Source: Chryseobacterium sp. CH25
GTDB lineage: Bacteria; Bacteroidota; Bacteroidia; Flavobacteriales; Weeksellaceae
DNA length: 64,000 bases
NCBI RefSeq assembly: GCF_004119455.1
Contig: NZ_NRQT01000003.1
Location: 186,001-250,000, forward strand
Direction: 5' to 3'
Part shown: positions 10,053-19,103 of the stretch, piece by piece
Layout: each line of letters starts with the position of its first letter
Position numbering within the stretch: the first letter of the stretch is position 1
Program-made: the position numbers and the translations under genes
Notes under the pieces: model-generated
The model's input: only the letters and a program-made list of their open reading frames with translations
Databases searched by the model: none
Told to the model about the DNA's origin: nothing

Positions 10053-10060
10053 TATTTTTG
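10053..10060 (+). promoter_or_regulatory. possible -7 element for ugd
   Basis: TATTTTTG matches TAnnTTTG and lies 25 bases before the TTG start of ugd. No TTG at the -33 distance was found. Confidence 0.4.
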
Positions 10061-10085
10061 TCTTTGAATTTTAAAAACAAACATT

Positions 10086-11399
10086 TTGAATATAACGATT
10101 GTAGGAACAGGTTATGTGGGGTTAGTTACAGGAACTACTCTTGCAGAGCTTGGCAATTCAGTATACTGTGTTGATATTGATGAAAAAAAGGTAGAAGGTA
10201 TGAAAAACGGCATTGTTCCCATCTATGAGCCGAACCTTGAAGAAATGTTCCTTAGAAACATTCAATCTGAAAGATTATTTTTCACTACCAATTTAAAAGA
10301 AGCTTTAGACAAAAGTGAAGTAATCTATCTGGCATTACCTACCCCACCAGGTGAGGATGGTTCTGCAGATCTTTCTTATGTATTAAAGGTTGCGAATGAC
10401 ATCGGAGAAATGATGACTGAGTATAAGGTTGTTGTTAATAAAAGTACGGTTCCTGTTGGTACTGCAGACAGAGTAAGAGAAACCATAGCTTCTAAAACAG
10501 ATATTCCTTTTGATGTTGTTTCCAATCCTGAATTTTTGAGGGAAGGCTTTGCTGTTGAAGATTCTATGAATCCTGCCAGAGTAGTTGTAGGAGCAAGTTC
10601 TGAAAGAGCTAAAGATATTATGGCTACCATTTACCAGCCATTTACCAATACAGGTATTCCTATTATTTTCATGGATGAGAAATCATCTGAACTTACTAAA
10701 TATGCTGCCAATTCATTTCTTGCTGTAAAGATTACCTTTATGAATGAAATTGCCAACTACTGTGAAAAAGTAGGTGCTGATGTGGATAAGGTAAGATTAG
10801 GAATGGGTAGTGATGACAGAATTGGACACAGATTCCTTTTCCCTGGAATCGGATACGGCGGAAGCTGTTTTCCTAAGGATGTAAAAGCACTTATAAAATC
10901 AGGAAAACAGGAGAATTTTAACTTTCAGATTCTCGAAGCTACAGAGAGCGTAAATACTTCACAAAAAATAATTCTTGTTTCTGAAATTGAAAAATACTTT
11001 GGCGGAAGTATTGAAGGTAAAAAGATCGCTATGTGGGGACTTGCCTTCAAAGCCAATACAGATGATATCAGAGAAGCATCTTCTTTAGACAATATTGCTC
11101 TTTTATTAGAAAAAGGCGCAACAATTGTAGCTTATGATGCTGTAGCCGAAACTAATGTTCAAAGACTTCTGGGAGACAAAATTCAATATGCTAAAGGAAT
11201 GTATGATGCACTGGAAGATGTAGATGCTTTATTTATTGCTACAGAATGGCCGGAATTCAAGAATCCTAATTTTGACCTTATGGCTAAGAAAATGAAAAAT
11301 AAGGTTATTTTTGACGGAAGGAATATGTACCCGCTTGAAATCCCACAACAAAAAGGATTTCATTATAAAAGTATAGGTAGAAAGACAATTACAAAATAA
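10086..11399 (+). CDS. ugd: UDP-glucose 6-dehydrogenase
   Basis: Oxidises UDP-glucose to UDP-glucuronate with two NAD+, supplying an acidic sugar for surface polysaccharide. The N-terminal Rossmann fold begins at once with GTGYVG (7-12). The catalytic Cys lies in GGSCFPKD (Cys near 260), and the C-terminal UDP-binding domain has the WGLAFKANTDDIREA segment. The 437-residue length is normal. The start is TTG at 10086: the next in-frame ATG would delete the first strand of the Rossmann fold, so TTG is kept. It is the first gene of the plus-strand polysaccharide run and lies 4 bases before rfbB. Related UDP-ManNAc dehydrogenases are less likely from the sequence. Confidence 0.93.
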   Translation: MNITIVGTGYVGLVTGTTLAELGNSVYCVDIDEKKVEGMKNGIVPIYEPNLEEMFLRNIQSERLFFTTNLKEALDKSEVIYLALPTPPGEDGSADLSYVLKVANDIGEMMTEYKVVVNKSTVPVGTADRVRETIASKTDIPFDVVSNPEFLREGFAVEDSMNPARVVVGASSERAKDIMATIYQPFTNTGIPIIFMDEKSSELTKYAANSFLAVKITFMNEIANYCEKVGADVDKVRLGMGSDDRIGHRFLFPGIGYGGSCFPKDVKALIKSGKQENFNFQILEATESVNTSQKIILVSEIEKYFGGSIEGKKIAMWGLAFKANTDDIREASSLDNIALLLEKGATIVAYDAVAETNVQRLLGDKIQYAKGMYDALEDVDALFIATEWPEFKNPNFDLMAKKMKNKVIFDGRNMYPLEIPQQKGFHYKSIGRKTITK

Positions 11400-11403
11400 A
11401 GAA

Positions 11404-12483
11404 ATGAAAAATATTATTATTACGGGAGGTGCAGGATTTATTGGATCTCATGTTGTAAGAGAATTTGTAAAAAATAATCCGAACAGTACGATCATCAACC
11501 TTGACGCTCTTACTTATGCCGGAAATTTAGAAAACCTTAAGGACATTGAAAATGAGCCTAATTATGTTTTCGAAAAAGCAGACATAACAAAGCCTGAAGA
11601 GCTAAGAAAGATATTTGAAAAATATAATCCGGATGCAGTTGTACATTTAGCTGCAGAAAGCCATGTTGACAGAAGTATTACTGACCCGATGGCTTTCATC
11701 AATACAAACGTAAACGGAACAGCCAATCTCCTTAATCTTTGTAAGGAGTTCTGGACCTTAAATCCGGATCACACCCATGGCAGATTCCCGGATGAAAAAA
11801 GAACCAATCTGTTCTATCATGTTTCTACAGATGAAGTATACGGAAGTTTAGGAGAAACAGGATTCTTCCTTGAAACCACTTCTTATGATCCACAATCTCC
11901 ATACTCTGCATCCAAAGCAGCCTCAGACCACCTGGTAAGAGCTTATGGAAATACTTATGGAATGCCATTTATCGTATCTAACTGTTCTAATAATTACGGG
12001 CCAAACCACTTTCCGGAAAAATTAATTCCGCTTTGTATCTCCAATATTATTAATGAGAGACCTTTACCTATTTACGGAGACGGAAAGTATACCAGAGACT
12101 GGCTGTATGTAATTGATCATGCAAGAGCTATTCACCAGATATTTAATGAAGCCAAAACTGGTGAAACTTACAATATTGGCGGATTCAACGAATGGCAGAA
12201 TATTGATCTGGTAAAAGAACTCATCAAGCAGATGGATGCTAAACTGGAAAGACCTGAAGGCTACTCTGATAAACTTATTACGTTTGTAAAAGACAGACCA
12301 GGCCACGATAAGCGTTATGCTATTGATGCCAATAAATTGAATAAAGATCTAGGCTGGAAACCGTCTGTAACCTTTGAAGAGGGGTTAGGAAAAACGATCG
12401 ACTGGTATCTTGAAAACAAAGAATGGCTGGAAAATGTAACCAGTGGAGATTATCAGAAATATTACGAAAACCAGTACAACTAA
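11404..12483 (+). CDS. rfbB: dTDP-glucose 4,6-dehydratase
   Basis: Converts dTDP-glucose to dTDP-4-keto-6-deoxyglucose. This extended short-chain dehydrogenase has the NAD-binding GGAGFIGSH motif at residues 8-16 and the catalytic Tyr/Lys in PYSASKAASD (Tyr near 166, Lys near 170). The STDEVYG segment that carries the Asp-Glu pair of this family comes before it. The 359-residue length is normal. It works with rfbA downstream; rfbC and rfbD for dTDP-rhamnose are absent from this window, and fdtA/B/C further downstream give the likely fate of the product. Confidence 0.95.
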   Translation: MKNIIITGGAGFIGSHVVREFVKNNPNSTIINLDALTYAGNLENLKDIENEPNYVFEKADITKPEELRKIFEKYNPDAVVHLAAESHVDRSITDPMAFINTNVNGTANLLNLCKEFWTLNPDHTHGRFPDEKRTNLFYHVSTDEVYGSLGETGFFLETTSYDPQSPYSASKAASDHLVRAYGNTYGMPFIVSNCSNNYGPNHFPEKLIPLCISNIINERPLPIYGDGKYTRDWLYVIDHARAIHQIFNEAKTGETYNIGGFNEWQNIDLVKELIKQMDAKLERPEGYSDKLITFVKDRPGHDKRYAIDANKLNKDLGWKPSVTFEEGLGKTIDWYLENKEWLENVTSGDYQKYYENQYN

Positions 12484-12487
12484 GATA

Positions 12488-12937
12488 ATGAGGTATATTG
12501 TTTCGTTTCTTTTTGTAGTATTCTCTTCTTTTGTTGCAGCTCAGGAACTTCCCTCTCCACCTGCAATGTCTAATTTGTCTAAACAACGATTGATAGACGA
12601 ATTTATAGAAGTATCTTATTACAAAGAGGCATTGAACAATTATGCCAGGGAATACCTGGAACTCAAAATGTTCGATTACAGTGTAGACCCACCCAAACAA
12701 AAATTAACCAAAGAACAAGTTCAGACAATCATCAAAAACTTCAATTTTGATGATTTTAAAATTTCATTATATAGTTCATTCTCATTTATATCAGAAGAAA
12801 ACTTAAAAAACCTTATAAAGCTGCATAAAAATATTGGCGGCCAGTTATCAGGAAACAATTCTGTACTTTTAATGACTCCTGCTATTGATTTAAATATTAA
12901 AAATCAGATGGACTATGCAATAGAGAATATCAAATAA
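12488..12937 (+). CDS. small exported protein, DUF2059-like
   Basis: A 149-residue protein with a signal peptide (MRYIVSFLFVVFSSFVAAQ). The open frame extends upstream into rfbB, but the ATG at 12488, just after the rfbB stop, gives the signal peptide and is the likely start. The mature part is helical and carries FISEENLKNLIKLHKNIGG, resembling the DUF2059 pattern in which a short helix precedes a Gly-containing turn. It is inserted between rfbB and rfbA, both cytosolic sugar-nucleotide enzymes, so its place here may be fortuitous. No enzymatic role can be assigned. Confidence 0.7.
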   Translation: MRYIVSFLFVVFSSFVAAQELPSPPAMSNLSKQRLIDEFIEVSYYKEALNNYAREYLELKMFDYSVDPPKQKLTKEQVQTIIKNFNFDDFKISLYSSFSFISEENLKNLIKLHKNIGGQLSGNNSVLLMTPAIDLNIKNQMDYAIENIK

Positions 12938-12946
12938 TAAGAAAAG

Positions 12947-13810
12947 ATGAAAGGAATAATATTAGCCGGAGGATCCGGTACAAGACTTTACCCTCTAACC
13001 ATTGCCGTAAGCAAGCAGCTGATGCCTGTTTATGATAAACCAATGATCTATTACCCGTTATCCACCTTGCTTTTAGCCGGAATTAAGGATATCCTGATTA
13101 TTACAACCCCACATGACCAGGCTGGGTTCATTAAATTATTAGGCGACGGTTCTCAGATCGGATGTAATATAGAATATGTTGTACAGCCAAGTCCGGACGG
13201 CCTTGCACAAGCTTTTATTCTGGGTGATAAGTTTATAGGTAACGATCCTGCAGCACTTGTTTTAGGGGATAATATCTTTTATGGTTCTGAAATGGGTACT
13301 TTATTAAAAAACAAAACCAATCCTGATGGAGGTGTTGTTTTTGCTTATCACGTTGCAGATCCTGAAAGATATGGCGTTGTAGAATTTGATGACAACTTCA
13401 AAGCTGTTTCTATTGAAGAGAAACCTTTAAAACCTAAATCAAATTATGCAGTACCGGGCCTTTATTTTTATGACAACAATGTAGTGGAAATCGCTAAAAA
13501 TATACAGCCGTCTGCCCGAGGAGAACTGGAAATCACTGATGTGAACAATGTTTATCTGAAGAATGAAAAACTTGAAGTGGGAGTTCTGGACAGAGGTACA
13601 GCATGGCTGGATACAGGAACTTTTGATTCTCTTCATGATGCTTCAGAATTTGTAAGTGTTATTGAGAAAAGACAGGGCTTCAAAATCGGATGTATTGAGG
13701 AGATTGCCTTCAGAAATAAATTCATCAACGAAGAAAAATTACTGGAAACAGCAGCAAAATATGGTAAAAGTGGCTATGGCAAGTATTTAAAGCAACTTGT
13801 TGGTCAATAA
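12947..13810 (+). CDS. rfbA: glucose-1-phosphate thymidylyltransferase
   Basis: Couples dTTP and glucose-1-phosphate to dTDP-glucose, the first step of the dTDP-sugar pathway. The nucleotidyltransferase signature [11 protein letters not shown] is at residues 8-18, followed by [17 protein letters not shown]. Catalytic-region segments LGDNIFYG and VEFDDN..SIEEKP follow, and the C-terminal part has [14 protein letters not shown]. The 287-residue length is normal for RmlA. A terminator follows immediately, so ugd-rfbB-rfbA look like one unit. Confidence 0.96.
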   Translation: MKGIILAGGSGTRLYPLTIAVSKQLMPVYDKPMIYYPLSTLLLAGIKDILIITTPHDQAGFIKLLGDGSQIGCNIEYVVQPSPDGLAQAFILGDKFIGNDPAALVLGDNIFYGSEMGTLLKNKTNPDGGVVFAYHVADPERYGVVEFDDNFKAVSIEEKPLKPKSNYAVPGLYFYDNNVVEIAKNIQPSARGELEITDVNNVYLKNEKLEVGVLDRGTAWLDTGTFDSLHDASEFVSVIEKRQGFKIGCIEEIAFRNKFINEEKLLETAAKYGKSGYGKYLKQLVGQ

Positions 13811-13832
13811 CCATATCATTTATAAACCTTAC

Positions 13833-13865
13833 AAACTATTGGCTTTATAGTCAATAGTTTTTGTC
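13833..13865 (+). terminator. intrinsic terminator after rfbA
   Basis: A 9-bp stem (AAACTATTG at 13833-13841 with CAATAGTTT at 13852-13860) is followed by a T run. It lies 22 bases after the rfbA stop. Confidence 0.7.
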
Positions 13866-13960
13866 CGTAATAACAAATATCAATATATTAGTTGTTATTT
13901 TTTTAGATTTATGTAAGCAATAATTTACAGACTAAGAAATCCGGTAAGAATTAATTATTA

Positions 13961-13968
13961 TAAATTTG
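13961..13968 (+). promoter_or_regulatory. possible -7 element for the exporter operon
   Basis: TAAATTTG matches TAnnTTTG and lies 16 bases before the ATG at 13984. It overlaps a TTG codon upstream of that ATG, which argues against starting the protein at the TTG. No -33 TTG was found. Confidence 0.4.
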
Positions 13969-13983
13969 CAAAAACTTACACAG

Positions 13984-14832
13984 ATGAATGAACCACAGCA
14001 AAAGTGGACAGAAACCATTGAAGCGAATCATTCTTTATTTGATTTAAAACTCAAGGAAGTCTGGCGGTATAAGGATCTTGTTTACATGTTTGTAAAAAGG
14101 GATTTTATATCAAGCTTCAAGCAAACTATTTTAGGCCCGATCTGGTTTTTTATTAACCCGATTTTAACAACAATTGTATATCTGGTTGTGTTTGGGGCTA
14201 TTGCAAAGCTTCCAACAGATGGAGCTCCCCCTATTTTATTTTATCTTGCAGGAGTAACTCTGTGGAATTACTTTTCTGCGTCATTACTGGCAACTTCCAA
14301 TACATTTGTAGGAAATTCCACCATTTTCGGGAAAGTATATTTTCCAAGGCTGGTAACACCGCTTTCGATTGTGATATCCAACCTGATGCGCTTCGGTGTG
14401 CAGTTCCTTTTATTTATCATTGCATGGGCTTATTATTTAAGCCAGGGAAAGATACAGCCTAATATATGGATTCTTGCCACTCCTTTTCTTATTGTACTGA
14501 TGGCATTTTTTGCGCTGGGAGTAGGAATGATATTTTCTGCTCTTACTACAAAATATAAAGATTTGAGTATGTTACTGGGATTTGGTGTCAGTTTATATAT
14601 GTATGCAACTCCGGTAATCTATCCTGTGTCTTCACTTCCGGGAGGATTCAAAAAGTTAGCATATTATAATCCACTCACCGGGATTTTTGAATGTTTTAAA
14701 TATGCCTGGCTCGGAGTAGGTGATTTTTCACCGCTAATGTTGGGAATCAGTACGGTTCTTATTCTTATTCTCTTTTTATTGGGAATACTTATTTTTAATA
14801 AGGTTGAAAAAACCTTTATGGATACCGTATAA
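13984..14832 (+). CDS. wzm: polysaccharide ABC-2 exporter, permease (Wzm type)
   Basis: Membrane half of an ABC exporter that moves finished lipid-linked polysaccharide across the inner membrane. The 282-residue protein starts with an amphipathic stretch ending in LKEVWRYKDLVYMFVKRDF, typical of the ABC-2 O-antigen/teichoic-acid family, followed by the conserved KQTILGPIWFFINP and six predicted membrane spans. The ATG at 13984 was chosen over an in-frame TTG at 13966 because the latter overlaps a promoter-like element. The ATPase partner follows 38 bases downstream. An ABC exporter implies chains are completed on the cytoplasmic side rather than by a Wzx/Wzy route (known for the family). Confidence 0.92.
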   Translation: MNEPQQKWTETIEANHSLFDLKLKEVWRYKDLVYMFVKRDFISSFKQTILGPIWFFINPILTTIVYLVVFGAIAKLPTDGAPPILFYLAGVTLWNYFSASLLATSNTFVGNSTIFGKVYFPRLVTPLSIVISNLMRFGVQFLLFIIAWAYYLSQGKIQPNIWILATPFLIVLMAFFALGVGMIFSALTTKYKDLSMLLGFGVSLYMYATPVIYPVSSLPGGFKKLAYYNPLTGIFECFKYAWLGVGDFSPLMLGISTVLILILFLLGILIFNKVEKTFMDTV

Positions 14833-14870
14833 GATTTAACTGCTATCTTTAACTTAAAATCAATCAGAAC

Positions 14871-16121
14871 ATGCTGGCTTTAAAAGCAGAAAATATATCA
14901 AAACAATACCGCCTGGGACAGGTGGGTACGGGAACCCTCTCCCATGACCTTAACAGGTTCTGGCATAAAGTAAGAGGAAAAGAAGATCCTTACTTAAAAA
15001 TTGGAGAAACCAATGACAGAACCACAAAAGGAGATTCTGAATATGTCTGGTCCCTCCGTGATATCAATTTCGAGATTGAACAGGGAGATGCCGTAGGAAT
15101 TATAGGAAGAAACGGTGCCGGTAAATCTACTTTACTTAAACTTTTAAGCAAGGTAACCAAACCGACTACCGGAAAAATTTATACTCAGGGAAGAATTGCA
15201 TCATTGCTGGAAGTAGGAACTGGATTCCATCCTGAAATGACGGGTCGTGAGAATGTATATCTTAACGGGGCCATTCTTGGAATGACCAGAAAGGAAATTA
15301 CCAGAAAATTTGACGAAATTGTAGACTTTTCAGGAGTTGAAAGATATATTGATACTCCGGTAAAAAGATATTCTTCGGGAATGTACGTTCGTCTTGCATT
15401 TGCCGTAGCCGCTCACCTGGAATCTGAAATCCTGATTGTAGATGAAGTACTGGCAGTAGGAGATTCTGAGTTTCAGAAAAAATGTCTTGGAAAAATGGGC
15501 GATGTTACAAAAGGACAGGGAAGAACCGTTCTTTTTGTGAGCCACAATATGGCTGCTATTAATGAACTCTGCAACAGTGCTATCTTATTAGACAAAGGTT
15601 CTGTAGTAATGCAGGGCGACAAAGATAAATGTATTATCGAATATCAGCGTAAGAATTCTTATATCTCTCATTACGAAGCTTCAAGAGATCATTTTGAAAT
15701 TGGTAATGAAAGAATTAAAGTTCGGTCTTATTCTGCAACACCTATCCAGGGAAATGTACTGAATATCAATTCCGGGATCAGAATAAAGGTAGATTTTACA
15801 AGCACAATTCAAAATGCTACTGTAGATCTTTCTTTTTATATCAAAAATTCACATGAAGTAATTGTGATGAGTAATGGTTTCATGATCAGTGAAAATGGAG
15901 AACCGGGAACCTATTCTATAAGTTTTGATATTCCTGCGAATATGCTTAATGAAGATTCTTATTATTTTGATATGTTCTGGGGAATGAACCGCTCTGAGAT
16001 TGCATTCAAAACACAATCTTTTGGTTTTGAGATTAATGGAATCAGAAATCAGTTCGGTGATATCAAAAAATCTCCGGGGGTAATTTCTCCTGCTATTGTT
16101 TCGGAAATCAAAAAGTTATAA
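14871..16121 (+). CDS. wzt: polysaccharide ABC exporter, ATPase with C-terminal glycan-binding-like domain (Wzt type)
   Basis: Powers export through the adjacent Wzm permease. The ATPase domain shows Walker A GRNGAGKST (about 79-87), the signature KRYSSGMYVRLAFA (near 165-178) and Walker B ILIVDEVLAVGD (about 187-198), followed by the His switch SHNM. Residues from about 270 to 416 form an extra beta-rich domain resembling the Wzt C-terminal domain, which in other systems recognises the finished chain end. The 416-residue length fits a Wzt with that domain. The presence of this domain suggests export is tied to a specific terminal structure (inference). Confidence 0.93.
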   Translation: MLALKAENISKQYRLGQVGTGTLSHDLNRFWHKVRGKEDPYLKIGETNDRTTKGDSEYVWSLRDINFEIEQGDAVGIIGRNGAGKSTLLKLLSKVTKPTTGKIYTQGRIASLLEVGTGFHPEMTGRENVYLNGAILGMTRKEITRKFDEIVDFSGVERYIDTPVKRYSSGMYVRLAFAVAAHLESEILIVDEVLAVGDSEFQKKCLGKMGDVTKGQGRTVLFVSHNMAAINELCNSAILLDKGSVVMQGDKDKCIIEYQRKNSYISHYEASRDHFEIGNERIKVRSYSATPIQGNVLNINSGIRIKVDFTSTIQNATVDLSFYIKNSHEVIVMSNGFMISENGEPGTYSISFDIPANMLNEDSYYFDMFWGMNRSEIAFKTQSFGFEINGIRNQFGDIKKSPGVISPAIVSEIKKL

Positions 16122-16154
16122 CTTTTCAGTATTCATCATTCAAAATAATTAATA

Positions 16155-17132
16155 ATGCTTTTAAATATTATCTTTTCATATAACCGCGCTATGCAGGTAG
16201 ATTATCTGCTGAGTACTATTTTAAAAAAAATCAAAATAGATGATTATGAGACCGTTATTTTATTTCATACCACGGGCAATCATCATTTGGGTTATAAAAA
16301 ATTAATTGAAAAGTATAAAGACTATCCCAATATCCGTTTTGAAGAAAGAAAAGAAATATGGTTTGATTCTGCTTTTTTAAAAACATTAACCAACAGAAAA
16401 AATTTAAAGTTCTTTTTGGAGAAAAACCTGAGGAATAAACAGGGCGATAACTTTAAAGGCCTGCTTCAGGGTTTACTGAGAGAAACTAAACATGAACTGA
16501 TCATGTTCAATACAGATGACGGTGTTTTTTACAAGGATGTTTTTCTGGATGAAGATATTCTTTCTGAATTTAAAAAAGATCCTGAAAATTCATCCTACAG
16601 AATGTATGTAGGTGATAATATTGAAGGATTTCCTGATTATATTCAGAAAAAGAACAATCATTATGAATGGGATTATTATGCTGATAAAAATATCACACAC
16701 TGGTCTTATCCTTTTTCGGTGGACGGAACGATATACAACACCAAGCATCTGTTGAAGGTTTTAGAAAAAATACCTTATCATAACCCAATCACATTGGAAG
16801 AAAACGTGTTCCGATATGCATTGCAGCACAAACTCTTCAGAAAAGGGATGAGCCCTCTACAGACCAAACTGGTAGGAACAACCTTAAACAGAGTTTCTGT
16901 GGAAACATTCAACCCAACCATCAACATCAGTGTTGATGAATTAAATGAAAAATTTATCGAAGGATATACCCTTCAACTCGGACTTCCAGAGCATATTGAT
17001 GTGGCCAATATTGTACCTTTTGAAGTAAGTGTAGTAAAAGAAGATAAGAAAGTACTTCTGTATTCTTTAGATGAAGATGGAAAGAAAGTACAAAATTCGT
17101 ATGGAATTGAAGGGACTAAAAACGAGTCCTAA
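16155..17132 (+). CDS. probable glycosyltransferase, GT-A-like fold
   Basis: A 325-residue cytosolic protein that opens with the strand-loop LLNIIFSYNRAMQVDYLLST, the shape of a GT-A nucleotide-binding start. It carries a DxD-like MFNTDDGVFY near residue 119-128, which would bind metal and sugar nucleotide. No membrane span. It lies 33 bases after wzt and ahead of fdtA, so it is likely a transferase for this polysaccharide. Family membership is not secure: sequence outside these motifs is not one I recognise. Confidence 0.6.
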   Translation: MLLNIIFSYNRAMQVDYLLSTILKKIKIDDYETVILFHTTGNHHLGYKKLIEKYKDYPNIRFEERKEIWFDSAFLKTLTNRKNLKFFLEKNLRNKQGDNFKGLLQGLLRETKHELIMFNTDDGVFYKDVFLDEDILSEFKKDPENSSYRMYVGDNIEGFPDYIQKKNNHYEWDYYADKNITHWSYPFSVDGTIYNTKHLLKVLEKIPYHNPITLEENVFRYALQHKLFRKGMSPLQTKLVGTTLNRVSVETFNPTINISVDELNEKFIEGYTLQLGLPEHIDVANIVPFEVSVVKEDKKVLLYSLDEDGKKVQNSYGIEGTKNES

Positions 17133-17148
17133 CAGATATATAAATTAA

Positions 17149-17553
17149 ATGATTATGACTCCGCATATTATAGATTTTTTAAAGATCGGATCTCCGGAAC
17201 TGGGATACATTACCGTAGCTGAAGCTCAGAAAAATGTTCCTTTTTCCATTAACAGAGTTTACTGGACTTATTTTACACCTCAAGATGTAATCCGTGGAGG
17301 GCATGCGCACAAGAAGCTGCAGCAGGTTATTTTTGCAGTTTCGGGAACAATAGAATTCAACACCCAGGATTTGGATGGTAATGAAGCTACATTCGTTTTA
17401 GACTCTCCTTCCAAGGGGCTTTATATTCCGGAATTAATCTGGAGAGATATTAAGTTCAGTCACAATGCAGTCCTTTTATGTCTCGCTTCCGAACATTATG
17501 ACGAAGATGATTATTTCAGAGATTTTGAAGATTTTAAAAACTACAGAAAATGA
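17149..17553 (+). CDS. fdtA: dTDP-4-keto-6-deoxyglucose 3,4-ketoisomerase (FdtA/QdtA type)
   Basis: A 134-residue cupin that moves the keto group of dTDP-4-keto-6-deoxyglucose from C4 to C3. The family signature [11 protein letters not shown] (from about residue 49) carries the two His residues of the active site, and the usual [12 protein letters not shown] segment follows. The product can be the galacto form (FdtA) or the gluco form (QdtA); this cannot be decided by eye. It overlaps the next gene by 4 bases (ATGA), and aminotransferase fdtB follows, matching known dTDP-Fuc3NAc and dTDP-Qui3NAc clusters. Confidence 0.85.
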   Translation: MIMTPHIIDFLKIGSPELGYITVAEAQKNVPFSINRVYWTYFTPQDVIRGGHAHKKLQQVIFAVSGTIEFNTQDLDGNEATFVLDSPSKGLYIPELIWRDIKFSHNAVLLCLASEHYDEDDYFRDFEDFKNYRK

Positions 17554-18019
17554 TACATCCTTTAGCAGACGTACAGTCTCAAAACATAGGTGAAGGAACT
17601 TTCGTATGGCAGTTCTGTGTCATTTTAAAGGGTGCTAGAATAGGAAGTGGATGTAATATCAACTGCCAGGTACTTATAGAAAATGATGTTACCATTGGAG
17701 ATAATGTTACTGTAAAACCGGGCGTTCAGATTTGGGATGGTGTAGACCTTGAAGATAATGTATTCATAGGGCCTAATGTAACTTTCACCAACGATCTTTT
17801 TCCAAAATCTAAAAACAAAGATTTCAAGCTGGTAAAAACACTGGTAAAAAAGGAGCATCCATTGGTGCCAATGCTACTATTTTAGCGGGAATCACCATTG
17901 GTGAGAATGCACTCATCGGAGCAGGAAGCGTGGTAACTAAAAATGTTCCCGATAATGAAATATGGGTAGGAAACCCTGCAAAATTTTTAAAGAATAATAA
18001 CAATGATAAAGTTTCTTGA
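17550..18019 (+). pseudogene. fdtC: sugar N-acetyltransferase (FdtC/QdtC type), frame broken in an A6 run
   Basis: Left-handed beta-helix acetyltransferase expected to N-acetylate the 3-amino sugar made by FdtB. The first frame gives hexapeptide repeats to residue 101 and stops at 17883-17885 after an out-of-family tail ([10 protein letters not shown]). The -1 frame resumes perfectly with [12 protein letters not shown] and [21 protein letters not shown] and ends at 18017-18019, overlapping fdtB by 17 bases. One more A in the run 17846-17851 would give a 156-residue protein. The break sits on A AAA AAG, read in phase as a canonical -1 slippery heptamer, with a small hairpin 7 bases downstream. 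So it may be an assembly error, a true mutation, or a recoded gene. Confidence 0.8.
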
Positions 18020-19103
18020 TTTACAAAAAGTTAATCTCAAATATCAACAGGAAATAGAAGATACTCTATTGCAGACCTTCAGATCCGGATGGTATCTTTT
18101 AGGAGAAAAAACCAAAGGTTTTGAAACTAATTTAGCTCAATATATAGGAACAAAACATGCCATTGGAGTGGCTAACGGACTTGATGCTTTGCGTCTGATT
18201 CTTCGTGCTTACATAGAATTAGGAATCATGAAAGCAGGAGATGAAATTCTTGTACCTTCCAATACCTATATCGCTTCTATACTGGCTGTTTCTGATAACG
18301 GATTAGTTCCTGTACTGGTAGAACCTGAAATCAATACTTACAATATTGACATTGCTAAAATTGAAGAAAAAATCACTCCCAAAACAAAAGGTATTCTTAT
18401 TGTTCACCTTCAGGGAAGAATTGTGTTCTCAGATCAGCTTAAAGAGATTGCTCAGAAACATCATTTAAAAATTATTGAGGACAATGCTCAGGCTATTGGA
18501 GCAGAATGGAATAATATCAAATCCGGAAACCTAGGAGATGCCGCAGGATTCAGTTTCTATCCCGGAAAAAACCTGGGAGCATTAGGAGATGCAGGTGCTG
18601 TGACTACTAATGATGACGAACTTGCCAAAGCGATCAGAGCACTGGCTAATTATGGTTCCAATCAAAAATATGTCAATATTTATCAGGGATTGAATTCCAG
18701 ACTTGATGAGCTGCAATCTGCGGTTTTAGACATCAAGCTTAAGTATATTGATGATGAAAACAATGCCAGAAGAATCATTGCCAAAAAATTCATCAATGAG
18801 ATCACTCATCCTGATATCATTCTTCCTGAATATCCTGAAGACGAAAATGAACACGTATGGCATGTTTTTGTAATCAGAACAAACAGAAGAGATGAGCTTC
18901 AGACTTATCTTACTGAACACGGAATACAAACCATTATCCACTACCCTATTCCGCCTCATAAGCAAGAAGCCTATAAAGAGTGGAATGATCTGTCTTTCCC
19001 TATAAGTGAAAAAATTCATGCAGAAGTTTTGAGTCTTCCGATTTCCTCTGTTTTAGATGAAGAGGAAGTACAGACAATTATTAAAACTGTAAACGAATTT
19101 TAA
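18003..19103 (+). CDS. fdtB: dTDP-3-keto-6-deoxyhexose transaminase (DegT/DnrJ/EryC1 family)
   Basis: PLP-dependent aminotransferase that would convert the FdtA product to the dTDP-3-amino-3,6-dideoxyhexose. The 366-residue protein has the family opening [11 protein letters not shown], the [12 protein letters not shown] substrate-loop segment, [13 protein letters not shown] (cofactor-binding Asp) and the internal-aldimine Lys in [14 protein letters not shown] (near residue 188). The C-terminal region has HVWHVFVIR and LSLPISSVL. Its place right after the FdtA and FdtC homologues fixes the likely pathway. The stereochemistry of the product is not determined. Confidence 0.88.
   Translation: MIKFLDLQKVNLKYQQEIEDTLLQTFRSGWYLLGEKTKGFETNLAQYIGTKHAIGVANGLDALRLILRAYIELGIMKAGDEILVPSNTYIASILAVSDNGLVPVLVEPEINTYNIDIAKIEEKITPKTKGILIVHLQGRIVFSDQLKEIAQKHHLKIIEDNAQAIGAEWNNIKSGNLGDAAGFSFYPGKNLGALGDAGAVTTNDDELAKAIRALANYGSNQKYVNIYQGLNSRLDELQSAVLDIKLKYIDDENNARRIIAKKFINEITHPDIILPEYPEDENEHVWHVFVIRTNRRDELQTYLTEHGIQTIIHYPIPPHKQEAYKEWNDLSFPISEKIHAEVLSLPISSVLDEEEVQTIIKTVNEF

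Noticed and set aside
10086..13810. dTDP-rhamnose pathway
   Set aside because: Only rfbA and rfbB are present; rfbC and rfbD are missing from the window, and the fdt genes give a better account of the product.
13966..13984. TTG at 13966 as the start of the Wzm permease
   Set aside because: It overlaps a TAAATTTG promoter-like element; the ATG at 13984 is the normal family start.
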